Shown here in pieces: positions 1-6,441 of a stretch of DNA of 8,610 nt. Every line of letters starts with the position of its first letter. Position 1 is the first letter of the stretch. Location of the stretch: positions 1-8,610 of the forward strand of contig JAISXE010000361.1 of assembly GCA_031270615.1 (NCBI GenBank). Direction: 5' to 3'. Made by a program: the position numbers and the translations under genes. The stretch is from Spirochaetia bacterium (GTDB lineage Bacteria > Spirochaetota > Spirochaetia > DTKZ01). The notes beneath the pieces were generated by a model that saw only the letters and a program-made list of their open reading frames with translations, searched no databases and was not told where the DNA came from.

Positions 1-190
1 TGCATGGGCGAGCAGTATTTTTGTATCCGCGTAGCGGATACAAAAATACGACCAGCCGGGCTTTCCGCTGCAATTCCTCAGCCCCTGCGGGGCTTGCGGG
101 ATTTCCGCTGCAATCCAGACTGCATGGGCGAGCAGCAATTTTGCTTCGCAAAATTGCGACCAGCCCCTGGCGCCCCACGGGCTGATTGCG
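1..190. repeat. Composite palindromic repeat array
   Basis: Two copies of one module occur at 1-57 and 121-165. Each starts TGCATGGGCGAGCAG and ends CGACCAGCC, with a perfect hairpin between. In the first the stem is 16 bp (15-30 with 34-49, loop GTA). In the second it is 10 bp (135-144 with 148-157, loop TTC) and the stem sequence is different. Between them lie GCCGGGCTTTCCGCT (55-69), CAATTCCTC (71-79), a 6-bp hairpin AGCCCC/GGGGCT (80-94) and TGCGGGATTTCCGCT (95-109). GCGCCCCACGGGCTG closes the block at 170-184. Much of this recurs at 4977-5082, so it is a dispersed repeat family. No open frame here looks like a protein. The element may continue past the left edge. Confidence 0.85.
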
Positions 191-194
191 GACC

Positions 195-437
195 TTAACT
201 TGTTGACAGTGCTTCGTCTCCTTTTGTAAGGGGCATGTCCGCGAGGATTCTGTCCATCATTTCCGTAACAACCGAATCCGCCGAGCCCAGGCGGGTGCGT
301 GTAAGACCCGGCTCCCCGTGGATTCCCATGCCCAATTCCATTTCATCCTCGCCTATGCTGAAGGAGGCTTTGCCGGCTTCGGGGATGATACAGGCGGTAA
401 GAAAACCACTGACCTCACTGACGGCTCCATCCTGAAT
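195..437 (-). pseudogene. Remnant of dihydroxyacetone kinase subunit DhaK
   Basis: Read on the minus strand from about 437 to the TAA at 197-195, this gives 80 codons that match the middle of DhaK (DAK1 domain) proteins. The clearest stretches are CIIPEAGKASFSIGEDEMEL, GMGIHGEPG and a following ADSVVTEMMDRILADMPL segment that ends GDEALSTS. The His in GIHGEPG corresponds to the residue that binds dihydroxyacetone covalently in this family. Intact DhaK is about 330 residues, so only about a quarter is present. The N-terminal portion is lost exactly where a palindromic repeat copy begins (437-475). The C-terminus, which should continue with the NGLG region, stops in sequence next to the left repeat block. 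No start codon or ribosome-binding site is visible. It is most likely a dead fragment left by deletion or repeat-associated rearrangement. Confidence 0.8.
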
Positions 438-475
438 GCATGGGCTGGCAGCAACCCGAAGGCTTGCGACCAGCC
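437..475. repeat. Third copy of the TGCATGGGC hairpin module
   Basis: The sequence starts TGCATGGGC and ends GCGACCAGCC, like the modules at 1-57 and 121-165, but the inside differs. GCAA pairs with TTGC around a C.C mismatch and CC/GG, with a GAA loop (451-467). In this copy the outer GGCTGG (443-448) also pairs with CCAGCC (470-475), so the whole module can fold into one interrupted stem. It forms the boundary of the DhaK remnant. Confidence 0.7.
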
Positions 476-529
476 AGTAACCCTTAAAAACAAGCAGACG
501 AGCTGTGCTTCAAAGCCTTTGTAAGGAAA

Positions 530-544
530 AGGCGCGGGTCGCCT
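530..544 (-). terminator. Possible intrinsic terminator of the yhhQ-family gene
   Basis: On the minus strand AGGCG pairs with CGCCT across a 5-base loop and is followed by TTTTCCTT. It sits directly at the stop codon of the minus-strand transporter gene, a usual place for a terminator. The stem is only 5 bp and the T tract is interrupted, so the call is weak. Confidence 0.4.
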
Positions 545-1194
545 CACTCCCCATTCCCGATTTTTTCTCCGTCCCCCCCGCGCAGCCAGCGCACCAGCAA
601 ATAGCAGAAAGGCGTGTCCAGCAGGGCCAAAACCACTTTGCACAGCCAATAGGGGAGGATAAGGCTGAAAATAAAAGCCGCGGTGAATCTGGGCGAAACC
701 CCGTAAAACGCGGCAAACATGAATACCGTTGTGTCGATAAACTGGCTGACGATTGTCGAGGCATTGTTGCGCAGCCAGAGAAACCGCCCGCCGGTTTTCT
801 GCCTCCAGAACTCGAAGGCCCACACGTCGTGAAACTGGCTGAAAACAAAGGCGACAAGGCTGGCAAGGGTCATCCTCAGGCTGCTTCCGAAGACGGAGGC
901 GTATGCCTCCTGGTTGTCCCAGGTGCTGTTCGCGGGCAGCACGATGCACAGCGCCGTCATCCCCAGGGTAATCAGAAGCATGGCAAGGGAGACAAGCACA
1001 ACTCTCTTGGCTTCCTTTTTCCCGAACACCTCGCCGATGACATCGGTTGTAAGAAACAACACGGGAATGAAAAAAATCCCGACAGACACCCGCACCCCAA
1101 ACAGGGTTGTTATCTTGGTTCCCAGAAGATTCGCCAGAACCATGCAGCAGATGTACAGGCAGGCAAGAAACTCTTTTTTACCGTTTTGCGTCAT
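544..1194 (-). CDS. yhhQ: Queuosine precursor transporter, YhhQ/VUT (DUF165) family
   Basis: An inner-membrane protein of 216 residues, the usual family size, expected to import a queuosine precursor (preQ0, preQ1 or queuine) for tRNA wobble-base modification. Family landmarks are TDVIGEVFGKKEAK (residues 50-63), SQFHDVWAFEFWR (119-131) and WLRNNASTIVSQFIDT (140-155). Hydrophobic stretches near residues 10-25, 36-50, 65-86, 108-120, 155-170 and 172-200 suggest about six membrane segments. The ATG at 1194 is the first possible start, because an in-frame TAG lies four codons upstream. No Shine-Dalgarno sequence precedes it. It is divergent from nudC. The family assignment is firm, but which precursor is carried cannot be read from the sequence. 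Confidence 0.92.
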   Translation of the reverse strand: MTQNGKKEFLACLYICCMVLANLLGTKITTLFGVRVSVGIFFIPVLFLTTDVIGEVFGKKEAKRVVLVSLAMLLITLGMTALCIVLPANSTWDNQEAYASVFGSSLRMTLASLVAFVFSQFHDVWAFEFWRQKTGGRFLWLRNNASTIVSQFIDTTVFMFAAFYGVSPRFTAAFIFSLILPYWLCKVVLALLDTPFCYLLVRWLRGGDGEKIGNGE

Positions 1195-1275
1195 GGAGGC
1201 AGGCTACAGCATTTCCCGGCGAGAATCAATGCCGCGGCTGCTTGTGCGCTTTCGCGTTTTGCGGTAGTGTGGGGC

Positions 1276-2115
1276 ATGGATTTTACGCCCCGGCACGATG
1301 TGTCGAAGAATTTCCTTCACGAAGGCTATTGGTTTTTGTTTTATAAAGACAGACTCGTTACCCTGCCCGCGGGGGGCGCTGCGGTTGGCATTCCCCGGAG
1401 CGAAGGGCGGCCCGATCCCGGGCTGGAAGCATTAAAAACCCTGGCGGACAGGGCCCTCTACATCGGCGACCTGGACGGGACGCCCTGCTACGCGGGCAAC
1501 CTTCCCGGGGAAAGCGGCGTCCCGCAGCCCTACAAACTTGAGGCCCTCCGCCCCCTGCACGGAAGGCTTCCCCAGGATCCCATGCGTGCGGCCCGTTTCG
1601 CCGCCCACCTTATGCACTGGGACAGGAACACCCGTTTCTGCGGGGCCTGCGGCTGCCCGACCGGCGACCAGCGCGGCGAAAGGGCAAAACTCTGCCCCTC
1701 CTGCAAAACGCTTTTTTATCCGCGAATCGCCCCCGCCGTGATTGTGGCCGTTCTTGACGGAAAAAAAATCCTTCTTGCCCACAACAAACGCTTTGCCGCC
1801 CCCGTCTACAGCCTGATCGCGGGTTTTATCGAAATAGGCGAAACCGCGGAACAGTGCATAGAACGGGAAATAATGGAAGAAGTCGGCCTGAAAGTGAAAA
1901 ACATCCGCTATTTCAGCAGCCAGCCCTGGCCCTTTCCCGATTCCCTGATGCTCGGTTTTACCGCCGAATACGCCGGCGGGGAAGTAAGGGCCGACGGGGA
2001 CGAGCTCCTTGACGCCGGGTGGTTCCGCCCCCCCGACATGCCGGTTCTGCCCGCCGGGGACAGCATTGCCCGAAAAATCATCAACTGGTATCAGGAAGTC
2101 TATCTTTCTTCTTGA
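1276..2115 (+). CDS. nudC: NAD(H) diphosphatase NudC, zinc-ribbon Nudix hydrolase
   Basis: Hydrolyses NADH/NAD+ to a nicotinamide mononucleotide and AMP, and in some bacteria removes NAD caps from RNA. The protein is 279 residues, slightly longer than the roughly 257 of E. coli NudC. After an N-terminal domain comes a four-cysteine zinc ribbon (C122, C125, C140, C143). A complete Nudix box runs from G183 to L205: G183, E189, R197-E198, E201-E202, G204. The NudC-specific SQPWPFP follows at 215-221, which separates NudC from other Nudix enzymes. The ATG at 1276 is chosen because homology begins shortly after it. The open frame upstream overlaps the real minus-strand transporter gene and is not protein-like. 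No good ribosome-binding site is seen, only GGGG one base before the ATG. All catalytic and metal-binding residues are present. Confidence 0.95.
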   Translation: MDFTPRHDVSKNFLHEGYWFLFYKDRLVTLPAGGAAVGIPRSEGRPDPGLEALKTLADRALYIGDLDGTPCYAGNLPGESGVPQPYKLEALRPLHGRLPQDPMRAARFAAHLMHWDRNTRFCGACGCPTGDQRGERAKLCPSCKTLFYPRIAPAVIVAVLDGKKILLAHNKRFAAPVYSLIAGFIEIGETAEQCIEREIMEEVGLKVKNIRYFSSQPWPFPDSLMLGFTAEYAGGEVRADGDELLDAGWFRPPDMPVLPAGDSIARKIINWYQEVYLSS

Positions 2116-2145
2116 CAGAACGGGCCTATATGATGTATTTATGAT
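2112..2145 (+). promoter_or_regulatory. Candidate promoter of the pot operon
   Basis: A consensus -35 hexamer TTGACA (2112-2117) overlaps the nudC stop codon. With an 18-base spacer the -10 would be TATTTA (2136-2141). Two better -10 hexamers, TATGAT at 2129-2134 and 2140-2145, are at unsuitable distances (11 and 22 bases). The region is AT-rich and correctly placed, but the -35/-10 pairing is uncertain. Confidence 0.35.
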
Positions 2146-2177
2146 GTTTCATTCGCTTGAGGAGTAATGTAAATAAG

Positions 2178-3326
2178 GTGAACGGAAGCGATGTAAAAAT
2201 CGAGGGTATAGACAAGCACTTTGGGGATTTCCATGCACTGAGGAACGTAAACATCCATATCCAGGGGGGCGAGTTTTTCTCCCTACTAGGGCCTTCCGGC
2301 TGCGGAAAGACGACGCTTCTGCGGATTCTTGCGGGTTTTGAAAGCCCGGCCGCCGGGCTTGTCCGCATCAACGGCAGGAACATCCTGCCGCTCCCGCCCA
2401 ACAAGCGCCATACCAATATGATCTTCCAGAACTACGCCCTCTTCCCGCATTTGACGGTTTTTGAAAACGTCGCCTTCCCCCTCAGGCTGAAAAAGCTCGG
2501 CAGGCGGGAAATCGACGCCAAAGTCGAAGAATACCTTGCCCTGACCAAACTCGCGGGGCAGGAGTACAAAAAACCGGCCCAGCTCTCCGGCGGCCAGAAA
2601 CAGCGGGTTGCCATCGCGCGGGCTTTGGTAAACGGGCCGGAGGTACTTCTCCTTGACGAACCCCTCTCGGCGCTGGACGCGAAACTCCGCCAGCACATGC
2701 TTATCGAGCTGGATACCATCCACGACAAAACCGGCATAACCTTCATTTATGTGACCCACGACCAGCAGGAGGCTTTAAGCGTCTCCGACCACATCGCGGT
2801 CATGAACGAAGGCAGAATCGTCCAGGTAGGAAACCCCACGGAAATCTACGAAAGCCCCGCGGACGTTTTTGTGGCGAACTTCATCGGCGAGGCCAACCTC
2901 TTCCACGGGACAATCGCCTCGGTGGAGGGGGAGATGGTCAGCGTCGAAGTCAAAAACATGGGCATCCTGAAAGTCACGATGGAACCCGGCGACCTTGAAG
3001 GGATGAGGGACTTTCAGCCAGGCAAACAGGCAAGCATCACGGTGCGGCCCGAAAAAATCAATATCGCCCTGGAAAAACCGCCGGACCTCTTGCAGGACGT
3101 TTTTAATGCCTTCCCCTGCGTGGTCGACGAGGTTATCTACAACGGCTTCCAAAGCAAGTTTTTTGTCAAACTTTCCGGCACCGGCGGAAACGGGAATTCC
3201 GCCATAAAAGCCTTCAAGCAGCACATGAGTTATTACAGCGCGGGCCCTGAAATCAACTGGAAGGACCGCGTCTGGGTCTGGTGGAAAGCCGACGACGCCT
3301 ACCTCGTCGAGGTACACGACGCGTGA
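2178..3326 (+). CDS. potA: Spermidine/putrescine ABC importer ATP-binding subunit PotA
   Basis: Cytoplasmic ATPase that drives polyamine uptake through PotBC. With the GTG at 2178 as start it has 382 residues. All ABC motifs are intact: Walker A GPSGCGKT (38-45), Q-loop Q84, signature LSGGQ (136-140), Walker B VLLLDE (156-161), D-loop SALD (164-167) and switch H194. Residues from about 235 form the C-terminal TOBE-type domain, with the typical VRPEKI segment (289-294). An AGGAG at 2160-2164 serves the GTG at a rather long 13 bases. A TTG at 2157 is in frame but overlaps that AGGAG, so it is unlikely to be used. An ATG directly followed by TAA (2167-2172) lies between. The gene overlaps potB by 4 bases, implying translational coupling. 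Other polyamine, iron or opine importer ATPases look similar, but the neighbours fix the assignment. Confidence 0.95.
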   Translation: MNGSDVKIEGIDKHFGDFHALRNVNIHIQGGEFFSLLGPSGCGKTTLLRILAGFESPAAGLVRINGRNILPLPPNKRHTNMIFQNYALFPHLTVFENVAFPLRLKKLGRREIDAKVEEYLALTKLAGQEYKKPAQLSGGQKQRVAIARALVNGPEVLLLDEPLSALDAKLRQHMLIELDTIHDKTGITFIYVTHDQQEALSVSDHIAVMNEGRIVQVGNPTEIYESPADVFVANFIGEANLFHGTIASVEGEMVSVEVKNMGILKVTMEPGDLEGMRDFQPGKQASITVRPEKINIALEKPPDLLQDVFNAFPCVVDEVIYNGFQSKFFVKLSGTGGNGNSAIKAFKQHMSYYSAGPEINWKDRVWVWWKADDAYLVEVHDA

Positions 3327-4177
3327 AAAAAAACCACGGCCTCCTCTACACCCTGCCCACGGGCCTGTGGGTAACAGTGTTTTTCCTCGTGCCGGTCATC
3401 ATCGTCTTTCTGTACAGCTTTCTGGACCGGGGGGAACGCGGCGGCATTGTCTGGCGTTTCAGCCTTGAGGCCTACCGGGACATGGCAAGCCCGACCTTCC
3501 TCCATATCCTAGTCATCACCATGCTGATATCCCTCGCGGCCACCGTTCTCACCCTGCTCGTAGCCCTTCCCTGCGCCTATTACATGGCCCGCAGCAAGAG
3601 GAAAAGCCTGTACCTTTTTCTGATCATCATCCCCTTTCTGACGAACTTCCTCATCCGCATCTACGCCTGGCAGGCCATCCTGGGCAATTCCGGCTTCCTG
3701 AACAACCTCCTCATCCGCGCGGGCCTCATCAAAAACCACATCCAGTTCCTGTACAACGAGTGGGCCGTCATCATCGTTTTAGTCTATTCGTACCTGCCCT
3801 ACGCCATACTTCCCCTGTATTCGACAATCGAGAAATTCGATTTTTCCCTGCTGGAAGCCGCCCGCGACCTGGGCACAAGCCACCCCGGATCCATCCTGCG
3901 GGTAATGGTCCCCAACATCCGCGCGGGCATCGTATCCGCCGTGCTCTTCACGTTCATCCCCACCTTCGGCGCCTACGCCGTTCCCAAACTCGTGGGAGGC
4001 GGCAAAAACTCCTTCATGCTAGGCAACATCATCGCGGACGAAATCCTGGTCAACAGGAACTGGCCCTTCGCCTCGGCCACGTCAATCCTCATCACCCTGG
4101 TAACAACGGCGGCCCTGGGCCTGTACGTCCTGGCCAATAAATCCGCAGCCCGCGCCGCCCAAAGGAAAAAGACATGA
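3323..4177 (+). CDS. potB: Spermidine/putrescine ABC importer permease PotB
   Basis: One of two membrane subunits of the polyamine channel, 284 residues, close to E. coli PotB. About six hydrophobic segments are visible, the first at residues 10-32. The cytoplasmic EAA loop that docks on the ATPase is intact: EAARDLG at 178-184 with P197. The GTG at 3323 is preferred because it overlaps the potA stop (GTGA) and has GAGG 10 bases upstream (3309-3312). An ATG at 3281 would add 14 arginine-rich residues from inside potA and has no support. It ends in a 4-base overlap with potC. It is assigned to PotB rather than PotC by order and by its longer N-terminus. Confidence 0.94.
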   Translation: MKKNHGLLYTLPTGLWVTVFFLVPVIIVFLYSFLDRGERGGIVWRFSLEAYRDMASPTFLHILVITMLISLAATVLTLLVALPCAYYMARSKRKSLYLFLIIIPFLTNFLIRIYAWQAILGNSGFLNNLLIRAGLIKNHIQFLYNEWAVIIVLVYSYLPYAILPLYSTIEKFDFSLLEAARDLGTSHPGSILRVMVPNIRAGIVSAVLFTFIPTFGAYAVPKLVGGGKNSFMLGNIIADEILVNRNWPFASATSILITLVTTAALGLYVLANKSAARAAQRKKT

Positions 4178-4950
4178 AAAAAAGCCGTTTCTCGAAACTG
4201 GTTTTCTTTCTTACCCTGGTCTTCCTCTTTATGCCGCTTTTTGTGCTTGCCGTCTACGCCTTCAACGAATCAAAAAACATGCTGTGGACGGGCTTTTCCC
4301 TCGTCTGGTTCGAGCGGCTTTTCACCGGCTCCCGCAATATCTGGCGGGCCTTTTGGAACAGCATCCTCATCGCCCTGACATCCGCGGCCACGGCAACCGT
4401 CCTGGGATCCCTGGGCGCCATCGGCATCAACTGGTACAATTTCAAACTCAAAAAATACGTCCAAACCGTATCGCTCCTGCCCCTCGTCCTTCCGGAAATC
4501 ATCATCGGCGTATCCATGCTCATCTTCTTTGTCGGCATAGACCTCCACCTGGGGCTGCTGCGCATTTACATAGCGCATACCACATTCAACCTGCCCTTTG
4601 TCCTTCTCGTCGTCATATCGCGGCTCGACGAGTTTGACTTTTCCATCATCGAAGCCGCCCGCGATCTGGGCGCGCGCGAGCACCAGACCCTTTTGCGGAT
4701 CATCATCCCCATGGCCATGCCGGGAATCATCTCCGCCTTCCTCATCGCCGTAACCATGTCGCTGGAAGATTTCGTCATCACCTCCTTCGTGTCCGGCCCG
4801 GGTTCCTCCACCCTGCCGGTCCACATCTATTCGATGATCCGCACGGGAGTCTCGCCCGTGGTCAACGCCCTGTCCGTGGTGCTGCTGGGCGGAACAATCT
4901 GCCTGGTCTTCCTCATGCGGCCCTTTTTCAAATATATCGCCCATGAATAA
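4174..4950 (+). CDS. potC: Spermidine/putrescine ABC importer permease PotC
   Basis: Second channel subunit, 258 residues, typical of PotC. The first membrane segment is residues 8-30. Others lie near 60-84, 98-121, 132-149, 182-200 and 230-248. The EAA loop EAARDLG (160-166) with P179 is complete, matching PotB. The ATG at 4174 overlaps the potB stop (ATGA) and has AAGGA at 4162-4166, 7 bases upstream. Unlike the tightly packed A, B and C genes, it is followed by 291 bases of non-coding repeat-rich sequence before potD. Confidence 0.95.
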   Translation: MKKSRFSKLVFFLTLVFLFMPLFVLAVYAFNESKNMLWTGFSLVWFERLFTGSRNIWRAFWNSILIALTSAATATVLGSLGAIGINWYNFKLKKYVQTVSLLPLVLPEIIIGVSMLIFFVGIDLHLGLLRIYIAHTTFNLPFVLLVVISRLDEFDFSIIEAARDLGAREHQTLLRIIIPMAMPGIISAFLIAVTMSLEDFVITSFVSGPGSSTLPVHIYSMIRTGVSPVVNALSVVLLGGTICLVFLMRPFFKYIAHE

Positions 4951-4976
4951 AAGAATTATTCCCAGAATTAATGCGC

Positions 4977-5082
4977 GCATTTTTTGCTTCGCAAAAAGCC
5001 GGGCTTTCCGCTCCAATTCCTCGTGCTTGCCTTCGCAAGCCCTGCGGGATTTCCGCTTCAATCCCTTGCGCCCCACGGGCTG
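4977..5082. repeat. Second copy of the composite repeat, inside the pot operon
   Basis: Blocks shared with the left-end array, in the same order, are GCCGGGCTTTCCGCT at 4998-5012, CAATTCCTC at 5014-5022, TGCGGGATTTCCGCT at 5043-5057, CAATCC at 5059-5064 and GCGCCCCACGGGCTG at 5068-5082. The hairpin slot between the second and third blocks holds GCTTGC/GCAAGC with a CTTC loop (5025-5040), where the left-end copy has AGCCCC/GGGGCT. Another hairpin, TTTTTGCTTCGCAAAAA (4981-4997), precedes the first block and has the same core as the hairpin at 135-157. The TGCATGGGC module is absent here between CAATCC and GCGCCCC. Confidence 0.85.
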
Positions 5083-5138
5083 CCCACAATTTTGTTCGGC
5101 CATTAGCCTATGTATACGACAAGGGCCTTTTAGAGCCT

Positions 5139-5196
5139 CTTGCCCGGAAACCTTGTTACCGCAGACACGCTTTCGCGTGCGTTTGCCGGGGGCAAG
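5139..5196 (+). promoter_or_regulatory. Structured leader or processing hairpin upstream of potD
   Basis: CTTGCCC (5139-5145) pairs with GGGCAAG (5190-5196). Continuing inward, GGAAAC (5146-5151) pairs with GTTTGCC (5181-5187), leaving one bulged G. A terminal hairpin CACGC/GCGTG with a TTTC loop lies at 5166-5179. The structure ends 45 bases before the potD start. It is not followed by a T run, so it does not look like an intrinsic terminator. Structures of this kind between genes of ABC importer operons often protect or process the downstream mRNA of the binding protein. That role is an inference here. Confidence 0.45.
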
Positions 5197-5241
5197 CAAA
5201 AATAAATTCAATTTTATGAAACGATATAAGGAGACAAAAAA

Positions 5242-6288
5242 ATGAAAAAAATTCCTGTTTTGGCGATGGCCATCGCCTGCGCGCTGGCCATCGGGGTTTG
5301 GGCCGGCGGCAAAGGCGAAACCTCGGGGGGCAGCAAGGTGCTGTACTTTTACAACTGGGTCACCTACATCCCCGAAGACGTGCTGCAGACTTTTGAAGAA
5401 GAAACCGGCATCGAGGTCATCCTCGACGAGTTCGCGTCCAACGAGGAAATGTACGCGAAACTCAAAGCCGGGGGCGCGGGCTACGACGTGACAATCCCCT
5501 CCGGGGACTTTGTATCCATCATGATCCGCGAGGACATGCTGCAACCCATCGACATGTCCAAAGTGCCGAATTTCAAGTATCTTGATCCGGAGTTCTTGTC
5601 AAAAATCACCTTCGATCCGGGCAGCAGGTACAGCGTGCCTTTTTTCGCGGGCGCCGCGGGAATCACGGTGAACACCAGGCAGGTGCCCGCTTTTGAAAAA
5701 AGCTGGAAAATCTTTACCCGCGACGACCTGAAAGGCCGCATGACCATGCTGGACGACATGCGCGAGGTTATGGGCGACGCCCTGAAATTTCTAGGCTACT
5801 CGGTCAACACCAAAAACCCGAAAGAGCTTGAGGCCGCAAAACAAGTAGTCAGCCTCTGGCGCGACAAAATCGTAAAGTTCGACGCCGAAACCTTCGGCCC
5901 CGCCTTTGCCCGCGGGGAGTTCTGGGTCGTTCAGGGCTATGTCGAAAACGTGTTTACCGAGCTGGACGAAGCCCTGGCGCAGGACGCCCGCTTTTTCATT
6001 CCCGACGAAGGCGGCCCCATGTACCTGGACAGCATGGTTATCTTAAAAGGCGCGAAGAATGTCGAAAACGCCTACAAATTTATCAACTTTATTTCCCGCC
6101 CCGACATCAACGCCCGCATCGCCGATTTTCTGACAATCCCTTCCCTGAATACCGAAGGCCGCAAACTGATGAAAGAAAAAACCGCCTACTCCTATGAGGA
6201 CTTAAAACGCTGCGAGTTCAAAGAAGACCTCGGCAGGGACGTGGAACTGTACGAATCCATCTGGCACGAAATACGGATAGGCAAGTAA
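5242..6288 (+). CDS. potD: Polyamine-binding protein PotD/PotF family
   Basis: Periplasmic receptor that delivers spermidine or putrescine to PotBC, 348 residues. A signal peptide of about 21 residues ends VWA, with cleavage before GGKGE. The Cys at 13 is too close to the N-terminus for a usual lipobox. The mature protein follows PotD closely: LYFYNW (34-39), SNEEMYAKLKAG (66-77), YDVTIPS (81-87), LDDMREVMGDAL (170-181) and DSMVI (263-267). Aligned by eye to E. coli PotD, the acidic ligands are kept (D172, E175, D263). Two ligand tryptophans appear as Tyr (Y233, Y261), and another contact tyrosine appears as D89. A strong AAGGAG (5228-5233) lies 8 bases before the ATG. It is probably co-transcribed with potABC, though the 291-base spacer allows separate control. 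Confidence 0.95.
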   Translation: MKKIPVLAMAIACALAIGVWAGGKGETSGGSKVLYFYNWVTYIPEDVLQTFEEETGIEVILDEFASNEEMYAKLKAGGAGYDVTIPSGDFVSIMIREDMLQPIDMSKVPNFKYLDPEFLSKITFDPGSRYSVPFFAGAAGITVNTRQVPAFEKSWKIFTRDDLKGRMTMLDDMREVMGDALKFLGYSVNTKNPKELEAAKQVVSLWRDKIVKFDAETFGPAFARGEFWVVQGYVENVFTELDEALAQDARFFIPDEGGPMYLDSMVILKGAKNVENAYKFINFISRPDINARIADFLTIPSLNTEGRKLMKEKTAYSYEDLKRCEFKEDLGRDVELYESIWHEIRIGK

Positions 6289-6404
6289 CTCCGTGTCACG
6301 CGAAGGGATCATGCCATTATAAGGAATCCGCCACGGACGGCCCCGGCCGCGCCAGGAATTCAAAGTATCAATAAGTTTGTTATGGAAATTTTTAAAAATC
6401 TCCT

Positions 6405-6441
6405 AAAACTGGCCAAATTGTCCGCAATTCGGCCAGTTTTT
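6405..6441 (+). terminator. Intrinsic terminator of the pot operon
   Basis: A perfect 10-bp stem AAAACTGGCC (6405-6414) / GGCCAGTTTT (6431-6440) encloses a second stem AATTG/CAATT with a TCCG loop (6416-6429). The T run is at 6437-6441. It lies 117 bases after the potD stop, with no gene between. The A run on the left arm means it could also stop transcription from the other side. Confidence 0.75.

Noticed and set aside
1..190. CRISPR array
   Set aside because: The recurring flanks are not evenly spaced. What varies between them is palindromic and not spacer-like, and no cas gene is in view.
505..1275. A 257-codon open extension upstream of the nudC ATG
   Set aside because: It is antisense to the well-supported yhhQ-family gene, has no domain-like content and would more than double the length expected of NudC.
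4981..4997. Intrinsic terminator directly after potC
   Set aside because: The hairpin TTTTTGCTTCGCAAAAA is almost all A-T pairs and is followed by GCCGGGC, not a T run, so it should not terminate transcription well.
4270..5544. A 424-codon minus-strand frame across potC, the spacer and potD
   Set aside because: It is the complement of two certain genes in GC-biased sequence. Its translation is rich in His, Asp and Gly with no family resemblance, and it crosses the palindromic repeats.
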